This document shows positions 39,900 to 51,287 of a stretch of 64,000 bases of DNA, in pieces. The DNA comes from Roridomyces roridus. Lineage: Eukaryota > Basidiomycota > Agaricomycetes > Agaricales > Mycenaceae. Where the stretch lies: NCBI GenBank assembly GCA_029378245.1, contig JARKIF010000007.1, positions 62,001 to 126,000 of the forward strand, written 5' to 3'. The position numbers were made by a program, and so were the translations under genes. The stretch's first letter is position 1. The number at the start of each line of letters is the position of its first letter. Below the pieces are notes generated by a model that worked only from the letters and a program-made list of their open reading frames with translations, had not been told where the DNA came from and ran no database searches.

Positions 39900-41370
39900 T
39901 AATTGGACGTGGCTATTATGGGATGATAAGCGATTATCCGTTCTTTAACGAGATGGTTCTCGATTCTTTGTACAACTGTCACTTGGTTTGGTTCCATCCC
40001 CATTTATTCTTGCTCTTTTCATCCATCTGCCTCAATGAAGGGCCTCTCCTCCACAGCAGTTCAACAGCAGTCACAGCAGTTTTCATTTCTCATCGAACAG
40101 CTGACTCAGGCACTGCCCATTTTCGACAGCCGCAGTCGATACGAATGAGACCGATACAGCAGTAACACCATATCCGTCTACACAGCCTGCCGAAGGACGA
40201 CGTATCCTCCGGCAACACTCCGCATAAATACGGAGCCAGAGGTGTGTCACTCTCTCCCTCTCTTCTCTCCGTTTCATAGCACATCCTCCCCTTTCCTCCA
40301 TCCCGTTCCACTGCAGCAGTGTCGCGCTTGAATGTCCAATACCACTCGCTTCAAGATCTCCGACGCTGGTCTTTACGCTGCGGGCCCTCACTCTCTGGTT
40401 GAATCTACGTGTTGCCGAAGTCGGTATCCTCTGGAGCAGCTCGCGAACGCCTGAAGCCGAAGAGGAGGAAAACGCAAGGAAGACGGCGATATGGATGTTG
40501 GCTGCGCCGAAGCTGTCCCAGACTCGATATCACCCCATTGCACATTGACAACCTGGCCTGAAAAACCTGGGGCATGCGTGCTTACTCCTCTTCCAACCAG
40601 CCTGCGCGTGAAGGCGCGCCCACGCACCCAGAGATTGTGGTTCATCCTTTTCGACTTCCATCCCCCTCGCGCACTGGACGTTTTCCCGTGAGTGACTCGG
40701 AGTACTTGGCAGCGAGAGATTGTGAAGTGTACTTACGATGTCCTGGCCCCACTTCATGCGGAGGAGCCGTTGGGATATTCCATGCATATATTCATGTGCA
40801 CTCAATAAATACATTCTGAGTTGGACTGCATTACATTAAGTAGTGAATTCGATGCACATTACCGAGCATCTAGCCAAGTATTTCAACGCGCCCGTCAATT
40901 GCCGTTACTACTGTTCAAAGTGCAGGGCTGCCGGAGCGGAGCAAAGGCACTCCTTGTTGTAATAGATTGTGATCAATTTTGATCAACATGCGAGAAAGCC
41001 AACAATCAATCAAACTGCGCTGGGGACATGCTGGTCACGTCACGCTCTATCCGGAAAGTGCACAGGTCACACAGCAGCCTCAGTGAACCAGATTACCACC
41101 GAGATGGGGAAATCCAGCCCACTTGTTCGTAGATTCTCCTCAATTATAATTCAATTATAAAAGGCTGTTTTGATTATGATATTATTTGTTTATAATTGGT
41201 GTATAATTGATTATAATTGGATTATAATAAAAAAGGCTTTTTCCGACATCGTGCTTGGTGCGAGGATGGGTTGGTCAAGTCCCGTGATACGAGGCAATAC
41301 TATGACATCACACATCACTGATGATGAATTGACGCGTCAAAGAATGACGCGCCTGCTCGCCGTGCACCTA
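39900..41370. other. Gene-free repeat region
   Basis: CAG-rich runs lie at 40030-40080. An AT-rich block at 41140-41235 has several TATAATTGG motifs, which also occur once at 39895. With the flanking 33-bp repeat copies this may be one degenerate element of about 1.6 kb. No convincing ORF. Confidence 0.35.
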
Positions 41371-41385
41371 ACACAGCGCCGTCAA

Positions 41386-41416
41386 GCAAGAGTGATAACC
41401 TCTACACCATGTGCCC
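41386..41416 (-). pseudogene. 5' half of a tRNA-Ala gene
   Basis: Read on the minus strand, 31 bases match positions 1-31 of the tRNA-Ala at 32.5 kb (GGGCACATGGTGTAGAGG, then TTATCACTCTTGC). The match stops at the anticodon loop, and the T-arm and acceptor 3' strand are missing. Confidence 0.65.
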
Positions 41417-41926
41417 AATGGCAAGTGTGGGATGCAAAGTATCACCATATGGAAACAGGTGTTGCCGCCGATGCCCAAGTTCCGAACCGCTCCGGAGCGT
41501 GGCCAAGGCGTGGCTATGTACCTGCCTCATGCTTCCACCACTGACCACCCACAGGATTCGACTGGGGACTACTCCTCTGCTTCTTCGGCCCTCTTCGAAA
41601 CGCGAGATCGACGAGTGTATAGGTGATAGGGTCGGACTTAATTGCGCTGGGCAGGCACTCCTGAATATTTTATCCGAATCATTGCCAGCAAAGGAGAGTC
41701 TCAATTGCAATCGACGGACATTGGGCGGCGGTCGGCTCAATGATCGACTCATCATGACAGTTTCAGGACAAGACAAGTGCTTGGCGTTGAGCGGCATATA
41801 TTGACCGTCTACAAATTTGACTGATAGATTTGCGATCAACGTTCGAGCTTCTCCTTCCCCACCATCTCTCTCCCCCCACGCAGGGACAACCACGCTCTTT
41901 CCGCGCGCTGTTTCCTTCAAGTAGAA

Positions 41927-43165
41927 ATGTTCACCTCCACCACTATCGCCCTCCTCCTCTCCGCCTCGGCCGCGATGGCCTCGAGCCACGGGCCCGCCGC
42001 GAGGAGCCCCCACAACAGAATCGCCCGTGCTGGTCCAGTCAACACCACCGAGACCGAGGCGTTTGACAAGCGCGCCTCTTTCAGCGGTGTGGAGATGACC
42101 TGGTACCCCACTGACGTACGTTGTCTGCCCTCCCCTCATGTTTCGTTGTTGATCAAAGCCGCCCACTAGACTGGCCCGTACGTTTATGCATCGACACCCC
42201 TAATTTCCATTCGTTGACGGGTTCTCAGGGACGCTTGCTCGGGCAAAAACCACAAAGACAGCGACTTTGTGCGTGTGCCATTCTTCGTTCTTGTATGTAT
42301 GTTGACAAATGTCTCTAGTATGTTGCCATGGGCTACGACGTGCGCTCCCCTTTTTTTCCTCTTTCGAAAAAACTCCGATACGTTTTCTAGCAATTCGGCG
42401 CCGGAGGATGCTGCGGCAAGCAGATGAGGATTACCTACAAGGGCAAATCCGCCGTCGCCACTTGCGTCGACGAGGTACGTTTCCCCTCTCCCCTAAACAG
42501 GAATCATTCTGACTTGCGCAAACCCCTAATAGTGTGCGAGTTGCCCTCAGTGGGGACAGATCGATCTCACCAAGGGTCTGTTCGAGTTCTTCAACGACGG
42601 CGACCTCGACGTCGGCGTCTTCTACGGCTCCTGGTCGTACGTCGACGGCAACGACGACGGTGACGATGCTCCCAAGACGACTGCCAAGCCCAAGCCTACG
42701 ACCACCAAGACGACGAGCAAGCCGACCCCTACGCCTACTCCCACCCCGGAGAAGGAGGAGGACGACGAGCCCAAGACGACGAGCAAGCCCGTCGTCAAAG
42801 CAGAGGTCAAATCCAGCTCCTCCAAGGCTCCCTCGTCGTCTGCCAAGCCTTCGTCTTCCGCCAAGCCCTCCTCCTCTTCGGAGAAACCTTCTTCTTCCGC
42901 GACGCCCTCCGCGACGCCCTCACCCTCCCCTTCCACTTCAGCTTCTACTTCTGCCTCCGCGTCCGACTCTGAGGTCGAGCCGACCCCGGGCGTTGTCGGT
43001 AACGTCGGAGGCGCCGCCGCCGGCTCGAGCTCGAGTCCCGTCGCCGCTGCTGGTGCACTTGGAGGTAGCGGTACGGCTGGTACCAATGGCGCTCCCACCG
43101 GGGCAGGTCCCCTTCCCTTCTTCGCCGCTGTGGCGGCCGCGCTCGTTGGCGTGCTGGCGCTCTGA
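41927..43165 (+). CDS. Expansin-like (double-psi beta-barrel) GPI-anchored protein
   Basis: A signal peptide (MFTSTTIALLLSASAAMASS) and a possible propeptide ending in KR precede a barwin/RlpA-like barrel. The barrel includes GVEMTWYPTD, ACSGKNHKDSDF, a 21-bp microexon (42319-42339: YVAMGYD), QFGAGGCCGKQMRITYKGKS, TCVDECASCPQWGQIDLTKG and FFNDGDLDVGVFYGSW. A long Ser/Thr/Pro/Lys-rich stalk follows and ends in a hydrophobic GPI-type tail (FFAAVAAALVGVLAL). Exons are 41927-42115, 42229-42268, 42319-42339, 42391-42474 and 42533-43165. The first junction is off by one base with the obvious GTACGT donor; an alternative donor at 42103 keeps the frame but removes YPTD. Expansin-like proteins loosen cell-wall polysaccharides without hydrolysis; this one is probably wall-anchored. 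Confidence 0.85.
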
Positions 43166-43299
43166 GTCTGAGCTGACGAGTTTCTTCACTACTTACTTCC
43201 CTACTCCCCCCGCGCCGTCTTTGATAGATACCCTGATCCATATATACGTAGTCCCCCTTTTCTTCGTGTAGTGTGGCCGTTGTTGTTTGTGCTTGCGGC

Positions 43300-44480
43300 A
43301 ATAATGCATCGTCTGGTCTTTGGCGTAATCTAATGGTTTCAAAAGTTCAGATCAGAACATTGTTCGAGTCTTGCCTATGGTGACGAGACTTTCTTTTTCT
43401 CCAGAAACCAACTTTAAATTCTGTTCAAGCCTCTTACATGCGTCTGCAGGTTGCCATTAGACTGCTCGCAGCAGAGGGCAGCCTTCCTGTCTTCAAACAC
43501 AACTGAATCCAACAGACTGCTGCCTGCGGTCCCACTGCAGCAAGCTCAAGGAACAATTCCCGTTCGATTCGGGTCGAGTTCCATGGCACATAGATGTGGT
43601 TTTTTTCTCTGGGAGTGAAGATGTGGTATTGAACCGCAGGAGTCTACTCTAGCGCAGATCTGATAAGTAGAGTATTTCGAACTAGGATTGTAGGGCCAAA
43701 ACCGCAAATGAAAGGCGACAATCCGACTCGACAAAGCGATCGCAAGAGGTTCTGATAGATACGAGGCACCGATGAAAGTTACAACTTGTCAACACTCGAG
43801 TGAGTGGGATCGGAGCTCCCGGGGACTCTGCTCGCCTCGGCAGCCACTGGCAGCGCGACAGGGAGGAACAACCAACACTGGCCATAAAAGACGACAATAC
43901 GACTCGATGGTGACTGGCCACGCCTGGGAAGCATGGACGCTTGCACTGCAAATCAGGTTGACAGGAGTCCCGTTCGAGTCGGGGTCGAGTTCCATAGAGG
44001 ATCCAGATTATCTTTTTCAATTTACCCCGAGACGCATGTAGTGTAACGTTGAACTGAAGCCACGCGTCAACGGTCTGCCGTTGATCTCACCACCAGGCAC
44101 CATTGGATTGGGTAAAGAGTGGATGGTGGTTGGCCACACCTGTGAAATTACGGAACAGTTCTTGCATTCGGATTTGGCAGGAGTCCCGTTCGATTCGGGT
44201 TCGAGCTCTATGCGGCTGGCCAGTCCATTTAGGATACTTTCTTTTTCGATTTTACCGCGAGACGCATGTAGTGTGACGTTTAGGTGGACGAAACAGTCTG
44301 CCGCTCCCAGTGGATTGGGTAAGAGTGGGCACAGAATAAACACAGAATCGAAGCCAGCAAATTAGCAAATTACTCGACAGTCAGTGGATGGCCATGCGCG
44401 TGAAACATTTATGACAGCTCTTCTTTCAAATTAAAGTTGGCAGGTAGGGGTCCCGTTAGATTCGGGGTCCCGTTCGACCA
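43300..44480 (+). repeat. Cluster of T-arm repeat units
   Basis: T-arm-like hairpins (CCCGTTCGATTCGGG or one-base variants) lie at 43559-43573, 43969-43984, 44184-44199 and 44451-44480 (double). They are preceded by GGNNGGCCACNCCTG blocks at about 43914, 44125 and 44387. Between them is a body with GAGACGCATGTAGTGT (44029 and 44259). The array is in direct orientation. Nothing else is seen in this interval. Confidence 0.7.
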
Positions 44481-44636
44481 TCTTTCTTCAACAGTTTTGT
44501 CCCCTCGAGCAGGGCGGCGCCTGTAGGGACAACGGAGAACAGTCAACTCGGAAGATAAGTGAACACCAGGTGCCCGAGTCAATAATATACATCTGTATTT
44601 TACAAAAACATTCTCATCCCTCATTTACCCCGAAAT

Positions 44637-45885
44637 CTATCCACCAACCCGGGTGACGCCACCACTCACTTCAGTACTCAGCGTGGTCCTCAACTGCGTC
44701 CTGGCATTAAGCGTCCACATGACCGAAAATGCGTACATGTTGGGCAGAAGAAGGTTTGGCGTACTCGCCGCCAGCGCTGGCGCAAAATCGTAGGGGTGCG
44801 CCGGGAAGGTGAGGGTGATTATGAGGTTTACCAACGCACTGGTTCTCGGGGGGTACAAAGAATTGCGCTAAAGAGAAGCTGCCACTCACCATATCGTCGC
44901 AGGTGCAGCGGATTGAAACGTCAGTACCAAAAGAGCCTTGAAGAACCCCGCGCTGGATGGAAGTGCCTCCCGCTTGGACTTGAGTAGGTAGTACGCCGTC
45001 GAAAACGTCATCAAGGCGTATCCGACTGAAAACGTTCAGAGAAGGGGTTGGGCGAGTAAAACAATCGCACCCAACATCACGGGCAAGAAGACGCTGCCTA
45101 CAAAATAATTTATAGCCGTTCATGTGTGAAAATGAAGGACTCACACCAGTATTTAATTTCCTTCATGTGACGATATCCTTCGTTGAGGATATAGGAGGCC
45201 TAAGACTGTTGAATAGCACCCTGGAAACGGTGCGAGTACTTACCGCCATCGAATTGATGACTAGAGCGGCGACGAATATGCCTGAAACGGCGGCGACTAG
45301 TAACGCATTTCGGGAAATGATGTAGAGTCGATAGCAGAAGTAGCTTTGCGCGTAGAGTGCGAGTATCTCCACCTTTCCGTGCGTAAGAAGCAAGCAAGCA
45401 GGTGGTACGGGCGCATCTTCACTCACAACGCTAGGTGCAGAACCTAGAAGCCATCCACCGCCGAAATACTGCTCCAGTACGACAGGGAGATCGTCGGAAT
45501 AGACCAGAAGCTGATACCACGTTCCGGCACTACGGATATGAGATGCATGCAAACAAGGAAAATTCGACTCACATCGCTTGTGCGGACTTGATACAAGTGA
45601 GACAAAGGAGAATCGCGACGTAGACTTTGAGGACCCGTGGGTCGCTGGGGAACGTGGTGAAATACTTGACGAACTGGGCATATTGAGTGATTCTTCCCGC
45701 CCGCGTTAGAGATCTAGAACACGGACTTGGGCCAGGAGGACGCCTTGGATGACCAGGTCTATCGCGGTTGCTATGAGCTGCCGGGGGAAGATCAGAAACT
45801 GGCAAAGAACTTGATTCGAGAGAGCCGAGATTACCCATGGACCCACGATGTAGGGGGCTGCTTCATCGTCGATGGCCGGCTGCAT
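44637..45885 (-). CDS. DUF6534-type seven-helix membrane protein (copy 2)
   Basis: The start MQPAIDDEAAPYIVGPW at 45885 splices to LIATAIDLVIQGVLLAQ and then FVKYFTTFPSDPRVLKVYVA, the family's first two helices. Later segments are WYQLLVYSDD, LYAQSYFCYRLYIISRNALL, a helix with VFLPVMLGAIVLLAQ, then VGYALMTFSTAYYLLKSKRE and ALLVLTFQSAAPATIW. The last exon has SALVNLIITLTFPAHPY and ends at the stop 44637-44639. Introns are short with normal GT...AG borders. The function is unknown. The gene is divergent from the F-box gene and shares about 600 bp of upstream sequence with it; its 3' end is duplicated at 17.7 kb. Confidence 0.8.
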
Positions 45886-46485
45886 GAGATGAGGATGAGG
45901 TGAAGAGTGTGTTACGTGATTGATCCCATCTGGATTATCCGGTGGCCGGCTCGAGACGGATCACACGACGTGGTTTTGCTCCCGACCACCATGCCACATT
46001 GGACTGGGATTTGACTGGGATCGTCCCGATCGACCTTCCGCCGGGTCGTCCTTGGGGTTTTTTCTCCGTCGATGCCTCCATGAGCGCTGGGATTACACTC
46101 GCGGAGAAACCTGCGGTAATCCCCTCCAGGCCGTCCAGAATCCGGAGCTCTCTTTGTCTTGTGGTCGCGCACCGGCTTGACTGCTCTGAAACCGGTGGGT
46201 CCCACAAAGTAAAATTAGCAGCCCGGTAACCCCTCGTATCCCAGCGAGGGTCTCGTCTTGCTTGCGTGTCGCGAGAGCTTTGGACTTTTTGTACTGATGC
46301 CGGAAGGCCCGGTCAGTGGTCACTCATCTATTGTATCTGACCGCCCAAGCGCGACGCTTTAGCCCCTTCCTTTGCCTATAAGACGCCCGAAGACGCCCCA
46401 TGGCCAGAATCTCGCCCTCTTCTACCAGGTACGCAGTGTTCCCTTCTACTCGGTGCCTACCTCACTTGGCTTTCCAGCTCTCACC
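45886..46485. promoter_or_regulatory. Shared divergent upstream region
   Basis: About 600 bp separates the starts of the DUF6534 gene (-) and the F-box gene (+). TATA-like CCTATAAGAC lies at about 46375, on the F-box side. No T-arm repeat or other element interrupts it. Confidence 0.4.
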
Positions 46486-48202
46486 ATGACCATCTCCCTA
46501 CTCACTCTCCCTGTCGAGATCTGGCTCATGTGTTGGAAATACTGCTCCCCCCGTCAGCTTCGTCGCCTCATTACCGTATGCCGACTCTTCCACGCTCTCT
46601 GCCACCCTCCTCTGCTCTCAGCGCAGCTGCGGCACCGTAACACCGACGTTGAGGCGCTCGTCGACGGACTCGACCAGGACAACTGGACCAATCGCCTACA
46701 GCGCATGCATCGGATGACGCTCAGATTGGATATGCTGTCGGCGTCTCGCGCATCGCGAGTCCGGTCTTGGACAGTCCACTTTGATCGCCCTCTGGGACAA
46801 CAACCTGCCATGGTTGCTTCCATGTTACGACTCTCAGGCTCTGTTTACCGTAGTGCTGGCTCTGAAAGTTCTCTAGTTCCAACATGAAACTGCATTCAAT
46901 GCCCTCCGCGAGCGACTTGTCGCAACGTTCGTTCGCACGCTGGGGATGTATCACAATCTGACGTCCCTCGACGCTGGGGTTCTCACCATTGACGTGAGCA
47001 TCCGTGCAGCGCTCCGCTCGTTGTTGCAGTTGGAGGAGCTCACTCTCGACGGGTGTATTGTCGAACCACCGGATGGTGCTCTTTTGACAGTGCAGCGGTT
47101 CACCCTTCGTTGGCCTCCACGAATCGTAGGGCCTCAGAGTGAGGTCTTGGGCCTCTTTGGAAGCGGCGTGCAACTCGTCCATCCGGCGAGTCTGCGGCAT
47201 CTGACACTCCAGGACTGGGTACAGACGACCTTGTTCCTCAACAGATGGGGCACGTGTCTCTTCCCCGTCCTCCAACACTTGGAATTACCCCGCTGCGTCG
47301 ATTTGACCCAACTTCTCGGAATTCTTTCACGCTGCCTCCGTCTTGAATCACTCGTGGTTCCGTCTGTCCATGGACGGGCGAATGTATCACTGCCACAAGC
47401 TGCAGTCCCCTTTCTCCGGACTCTCACAGCGCCTTTGGCTCTCATCCATCTCTTCACTCCGGGCCGTCCCCTCGACTCTGTTACGGTGTTTCAGAGCATC
47501 GCCGGTTGCCCCCATCTATCTGCAGAGAAGGTCACGGATCTGGTCAAACACATTTCGCTCAGCACCGCGGATATCCGATTCCTTGCGCTCCCAGCGACCA
47601 TGTCGCCGTCCGACACGATCAAGTTGGTCACGGGCTTTTTCCCGGCACTCGTCGAGCTGGTGTTGGATGTACGTGACAGGGGTGTCCCGAGACCGTCGGC
47701 CATGTTTCGCTACAGACAACCCAAACCGCCTCGGCCGGGCTCGCGAGTCCCCGAATTCAACGACGAGACCGCGTTCGACGACCTTCCACCGGAGGAACTA
47801 TCCGATTCCGAAGAAGACGAAGGTGAAACTATTTTGGTGCGTGTAGTCGTCCTGCACTCGGTTCCTCGCCCTCATCCTGGTTCTAGAATTCCTCGAGAGC
47901 AGAGGAGGCTGTGCTGGGTTACATGGTAGGTACGATGACTTGCCATCCAATATCTCGCTCAACCGGCGTATTTGTAGCACGTCCTCACCTCCATATCCAC
48001 ATCTGGCGCCCTCGCCTCCCTGCCCGCAGGTTTCAAAGCCTTGTACATCCGTCCGCCTCACAACATACATGAATGCCGCACGCACATGTTCACGCGCGTT
48101 GAATCTGAGTTGTCCCGTTCAGTAAACGACTTGACCGTTGGGTTGGGGGGTAGGCAGATGTGCAACGAACAGGGATGTTTCACCAAGTTATGGGGGCGGT
48201 AG
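46486..48202 (+). CDS. F-box / leucine-rich-repeat-like protein
   Basis: MTISLLTLPVEIWLMCWKYC followed by LRRLITVCRLFHALCHPPLL is a typical fungal F-box. The rest is rich in leucine-spaced segments (LQLEELTLDG, LRHLTLQDW, LQHLELPRCVDLTQLLGIL) fitting a degenerate LRR fold. A C-terminal acidic patch (ELSDSEEDEGETIL) leads into two short exons (47888-47927 with SSRAEEAVLGYM; 47978-48202). An intron between 46800 and 46867 is needed to join the F-box part to FQHETAFNALRERL; the acceptor TTCTCTAG is good, but the donor (GTTGCT) is weak. Such proteins usually pick substrates for SCF ubiquitin ligases. Confidence 0.75.
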
Positions 48203-48944
48203 GAGGTGGCACAAAGGTGGATGTGAAAGGCCTTGAGATGGCTTGAGAAACTGTTACATCCTGAACCGGGACAGTATAGACAAACCTTGAAATGCGCCTC
48301 TTAACAGTCTTGTTAGACACAGCGATAAGACTCAGGGGCGTAACATCAGGATGGTTGGTGCGGAACTGGATCAATATTATTAGTCGTATGAACCAACAAC
48401 CGATGAGATGAGCACTCACCCGCTCCAACTCAATGAATAACCCAAGAGCCAAGGCCGGCGGTGCTGTGCCTCTGAACGTTGTAGGCATACGAAGGAAGGA
48501 TGTGTTGTTGTGGGGAGGCGGAAGTGTGTGTCATAAAAATCCCCCACAGTACCGCAGTCGCTGTTGCGATGGAAGTTCAAATTGCTATGGAAGCGAATAG
48601 TCACGTCTTGGCTGGTGTCAGAGCATTAATGATCGAGACTGTTGGCAGAAGCTGAGAAAATTACCGTGTCAGACTAGCCTCACAGCGCCCATCCCAGCGG
48701 CTGGCGAGCAAAATTCTCCAATGGCCAAGGGCTGATTCCATTCCAGAATTCCCGTGGGAACGTCCGTTCAATTCGGGGCTGAGAAGTGCGTGGGCCAACA
48801 AGAATTACTTTTTTGTGTAACTTCCATGCAAAATAAAAATAAATAAAAACGATACAGTATCCCTTGAGTGGCCGTACCCCGCGCGGGACCTAGGGCCTTC
48901 TATAATTACCTACTTACTTGTTCGTCAGGTACACTAGTAGTAGA
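48203..48944. other. Intergenic, no gene seen
   Basis: Contains one degenerate T-arm motif at 48763-48777 (TCCGTTCAATTCGGGG) near a GGCCAAGGGCTG block, and otherwise only short ORFs. Confidence 0.4.
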
Positions 48945-49307
48945 TAGGCATCGGCACGGGTACGGGTAACCCGCGCGGGTAGACGGGTTTACCCGCCGCG
49001 GGTACGGGTACGGGTAGCCGAGCTGGATACCCGTGACCCGCGGGTAAGCCGCCGAGCCATCATGAATGGTGCCGTGACGCCGAGAACCAGTGCTGACAGG
49101 TGTGAACAGCTCTGAATTTGCAAAAGCAAACTCGATTTGTGCACAAAAAAATCCATTGGCACCAAGTTTGCACCAAGTGGCCGTGATCTCAGTTCCCAAC
49201 CCGCGGGTAACCCGTACCCGTACCCGCGGGTACGGGTACACAGCCACCACGGGTACGGGTACGGGTAGACCCCCACATACCCGCGGGTTTACCCGTGCCG
49301 ATCCCTA
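48945..49307. mobile_element. 363-bp element with ACCCG-rich arms
   Basis: The termini TAGGCATCGGCACGGGTA (48945) and, in complement, TAGGGATCGGCACGGGTA (end 49307) are inverted repeats with one mismatch. The arms are full of ACCCG/CGGGT units, with several GGGTACGGGTA runs. The centre (49050-49195) is unique. No ORF makes sense. It is similar in size and plan to the element at 55495-55855. No clear target duplication was found. Confidence 0.7.
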
Positions 49308-49319
49308 GTATGATAGCGG

Positions 49320-50720
49320 ACCAAACTTCATGACAAGTCGTAATTTTGACCGGGCAGCTCCAATATTGTATATTCTGGCTCAGAACACCATGGTTTATAG
49401 GCAAAATTTTCATTTCAGAAAAAACGGAGGAGGTTTGACCGTGGGAAAAAAAAAGCGCGAAATTCGGACCCGCCGAACAGAAATTGTATGTACCTAAATG
49501 GGCCTCAGGATGCTCGGGAGCAGCAATGAAGATTTTGGGATGGGTGAGCAACCTCGGATTGGCATGTGTGAGCCTGACTGTAATGTCCGTGCCGGAGGAT
49601 AGGACAAAGGGCCGGAACCAGAGGTCGGAGGTCGGAGGGTCGGAGGTCGGAGGACCGTGGGATGATGACCGAAGGTGATCCGGATGAGGTGAACGCTACT
49701 CGGAGGGAGAGCGCACCAACCACTTGACTTCCGAGAGAGGATTACTCGGAGACTAGATGGCACAGAGGAGTTGTGGAGGCAACACACGTTAATTAACTAC
49801 TGACGTACATCACAATCGTATGTCCTATTTATACTAAGTAAGTATGACACGACCTAATGGAGTCAGAAGTATGAAAGACAATAAGCTCTATACTACAACA
49901 ATAAGAGAGAAGAAGATAAAGATAATCACAATAAGGGAAACACTCAGAAGAACTTCATTGCGTGAAAACCCTATAGGATTGTGCAATACGAACAGATCGG
50001 ATGCATCAAGGTCGGAATGTCCGGATCAGTCGGAAATGATCCGAACCGGAGGAGTCGGAAGGTCCAAGGGAGAGTCGGGAGAGTTGGACATGCATGGATA
50101 TAACAACGTAAGATTGTGCAATATGACGTGATCGAATGCATCTTGGATGGAAGAGGCCGGAAGGTCGGAGGGACCGGAGGGCCCAGAGGGATCGGAGGGC
50201 CCGGAGGGATCGGAGGGCCTCGGATCGAAGTCGGGATGACATGGATATAACACTGACACACGGACATTCTACGATTTTGTGGACGTAGGGGCGACGGCAG
50301 AGCCTTCGGCTGTCATCGGCTATCATCGGCTATCACCGGTTATGACCGGGCCGCCATCAAAAGCGCGAAATCTCTGACCGAAAAACCAAACCTTTGAATT
50401 TTGACCTTCTGCTCCGAGGGATCTGTAGAGGGCCTTCTTAGGATGCTATTTATGCACTCCAATAAAAAATCTGGCCAGTTTTGAGTCACCAGTAACGATT
50501 TCCAAATTGGGATTTCGACTTGTCACAAAGTGATGTCCGCTATCATAGTAGAGTCTGGCTACGTGAGACTACTAGGGCCTTATCTTAATCTTAATCTTAA
50601 TCCATAAGTATGGCAGGTATACTGTTCCGAGTCTTAAAATTTATTTTAAGCTCGGTCTTATCGGCCCGTTTCCCGCCAAAGTGGGGTCCCATTTTTTTCG
50701 ATGACATCTTTGAGCCCTAC
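49320..50720. repeat. Repeat-rich interval with GGTCGGA tandem motifs and a direct repeat
   Basis: GGTCGGAG-type units run at 49621-49655 and again at 50155-50225. Two direct units, 49977-50096 and 50112-50245, share GATTGTGCAATA, ATGCATC and CATGGATATAACA. TCTTAA is repeated at 50582-50602. The segment 50627-50706 is the inverted copy of 39547-39625. No gene seen. Confidence 0.55.
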
Positions 50721-50829
50721 TTGTTTGTACGCTTACAACTGCCTTATAAGGTAATTCTGAGGGTGTTCTGGCTCCTCTTAGTCAATTACTCTTACGCCTC
50801 TTGATTCCTGCTCACTTCTGCCGGCCTCC

Positions 50830-51162
50830 GTGTTATTAAAATCTCTGCCGACGGCCAGTCGGACGCGGAACGGGACCGGAGGTCTGGCGGCCGATGAGTT
50901 GTCGGTTACGTTGACTGCTTCCCACCTGGACACCCATTTCCAACCTGCAGGCGACAACATCCTCCAACTCCCTCGTCTCAGACAATTTTCATTCCGACAG
51001 CTCTTTGGACGCTCGTGTCCGCGCGTCTCGACTCTCAGGGTCTTCTGGTGTACGCCTCTACTGCAATGTCAGCAAATCGAATTCCACGGCCCCAGACCAA
51101 CCCCAGACTCGGATTGCCATGCAATAGCAATGGCCCTCAAAAAGCACGTAAGCCATACATAA
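50830..51162 (+). other. ORF of uncertain status
   Basis: A 110-codon frame. Its end (DSDCHAIAMALKK) resembles a minus-strand stretch at 38.95-38.98 kb (DSDCHALAMAPK) just upstream of the zinc-cluster gene, so both may be copies of one repeat or gene fragment. No domain was recognised. Confidence 0.25.
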
Positions 51163-51287
51163 GCAATGGCTGACTTTCCATAAGCAAAATCAAACAATTT
51201 TCAACGACTTTTCGTCAGTTTGCCGAGCTGCTGGAGACACATGAGTTAGCTTTTCTTTTATACGCGCCTCTTTGCGGTCGGCAAACC

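Noticed and set aside
40491..40691. Small plus-strand ORF in the 40-kb region
   Set aside because: No domain, no splice pattern and no conserved neighbour; overlapping ORFs of similar length exist on the other strand.
42622..43098. Minus-strand ORF of 158 residues over the expansin-like gene
   Set aside because: It is antisense to the Ser/Thr/Pro-rich stalk; low-complexity codons keep the opposite frame open.
48950..49300. ACCCG arrays as interstitial telomere repeats
   Set aside because: The unit is not the fungal TTAGGG repeat, and the arrays lie inside elements with terminal inverted repeats.
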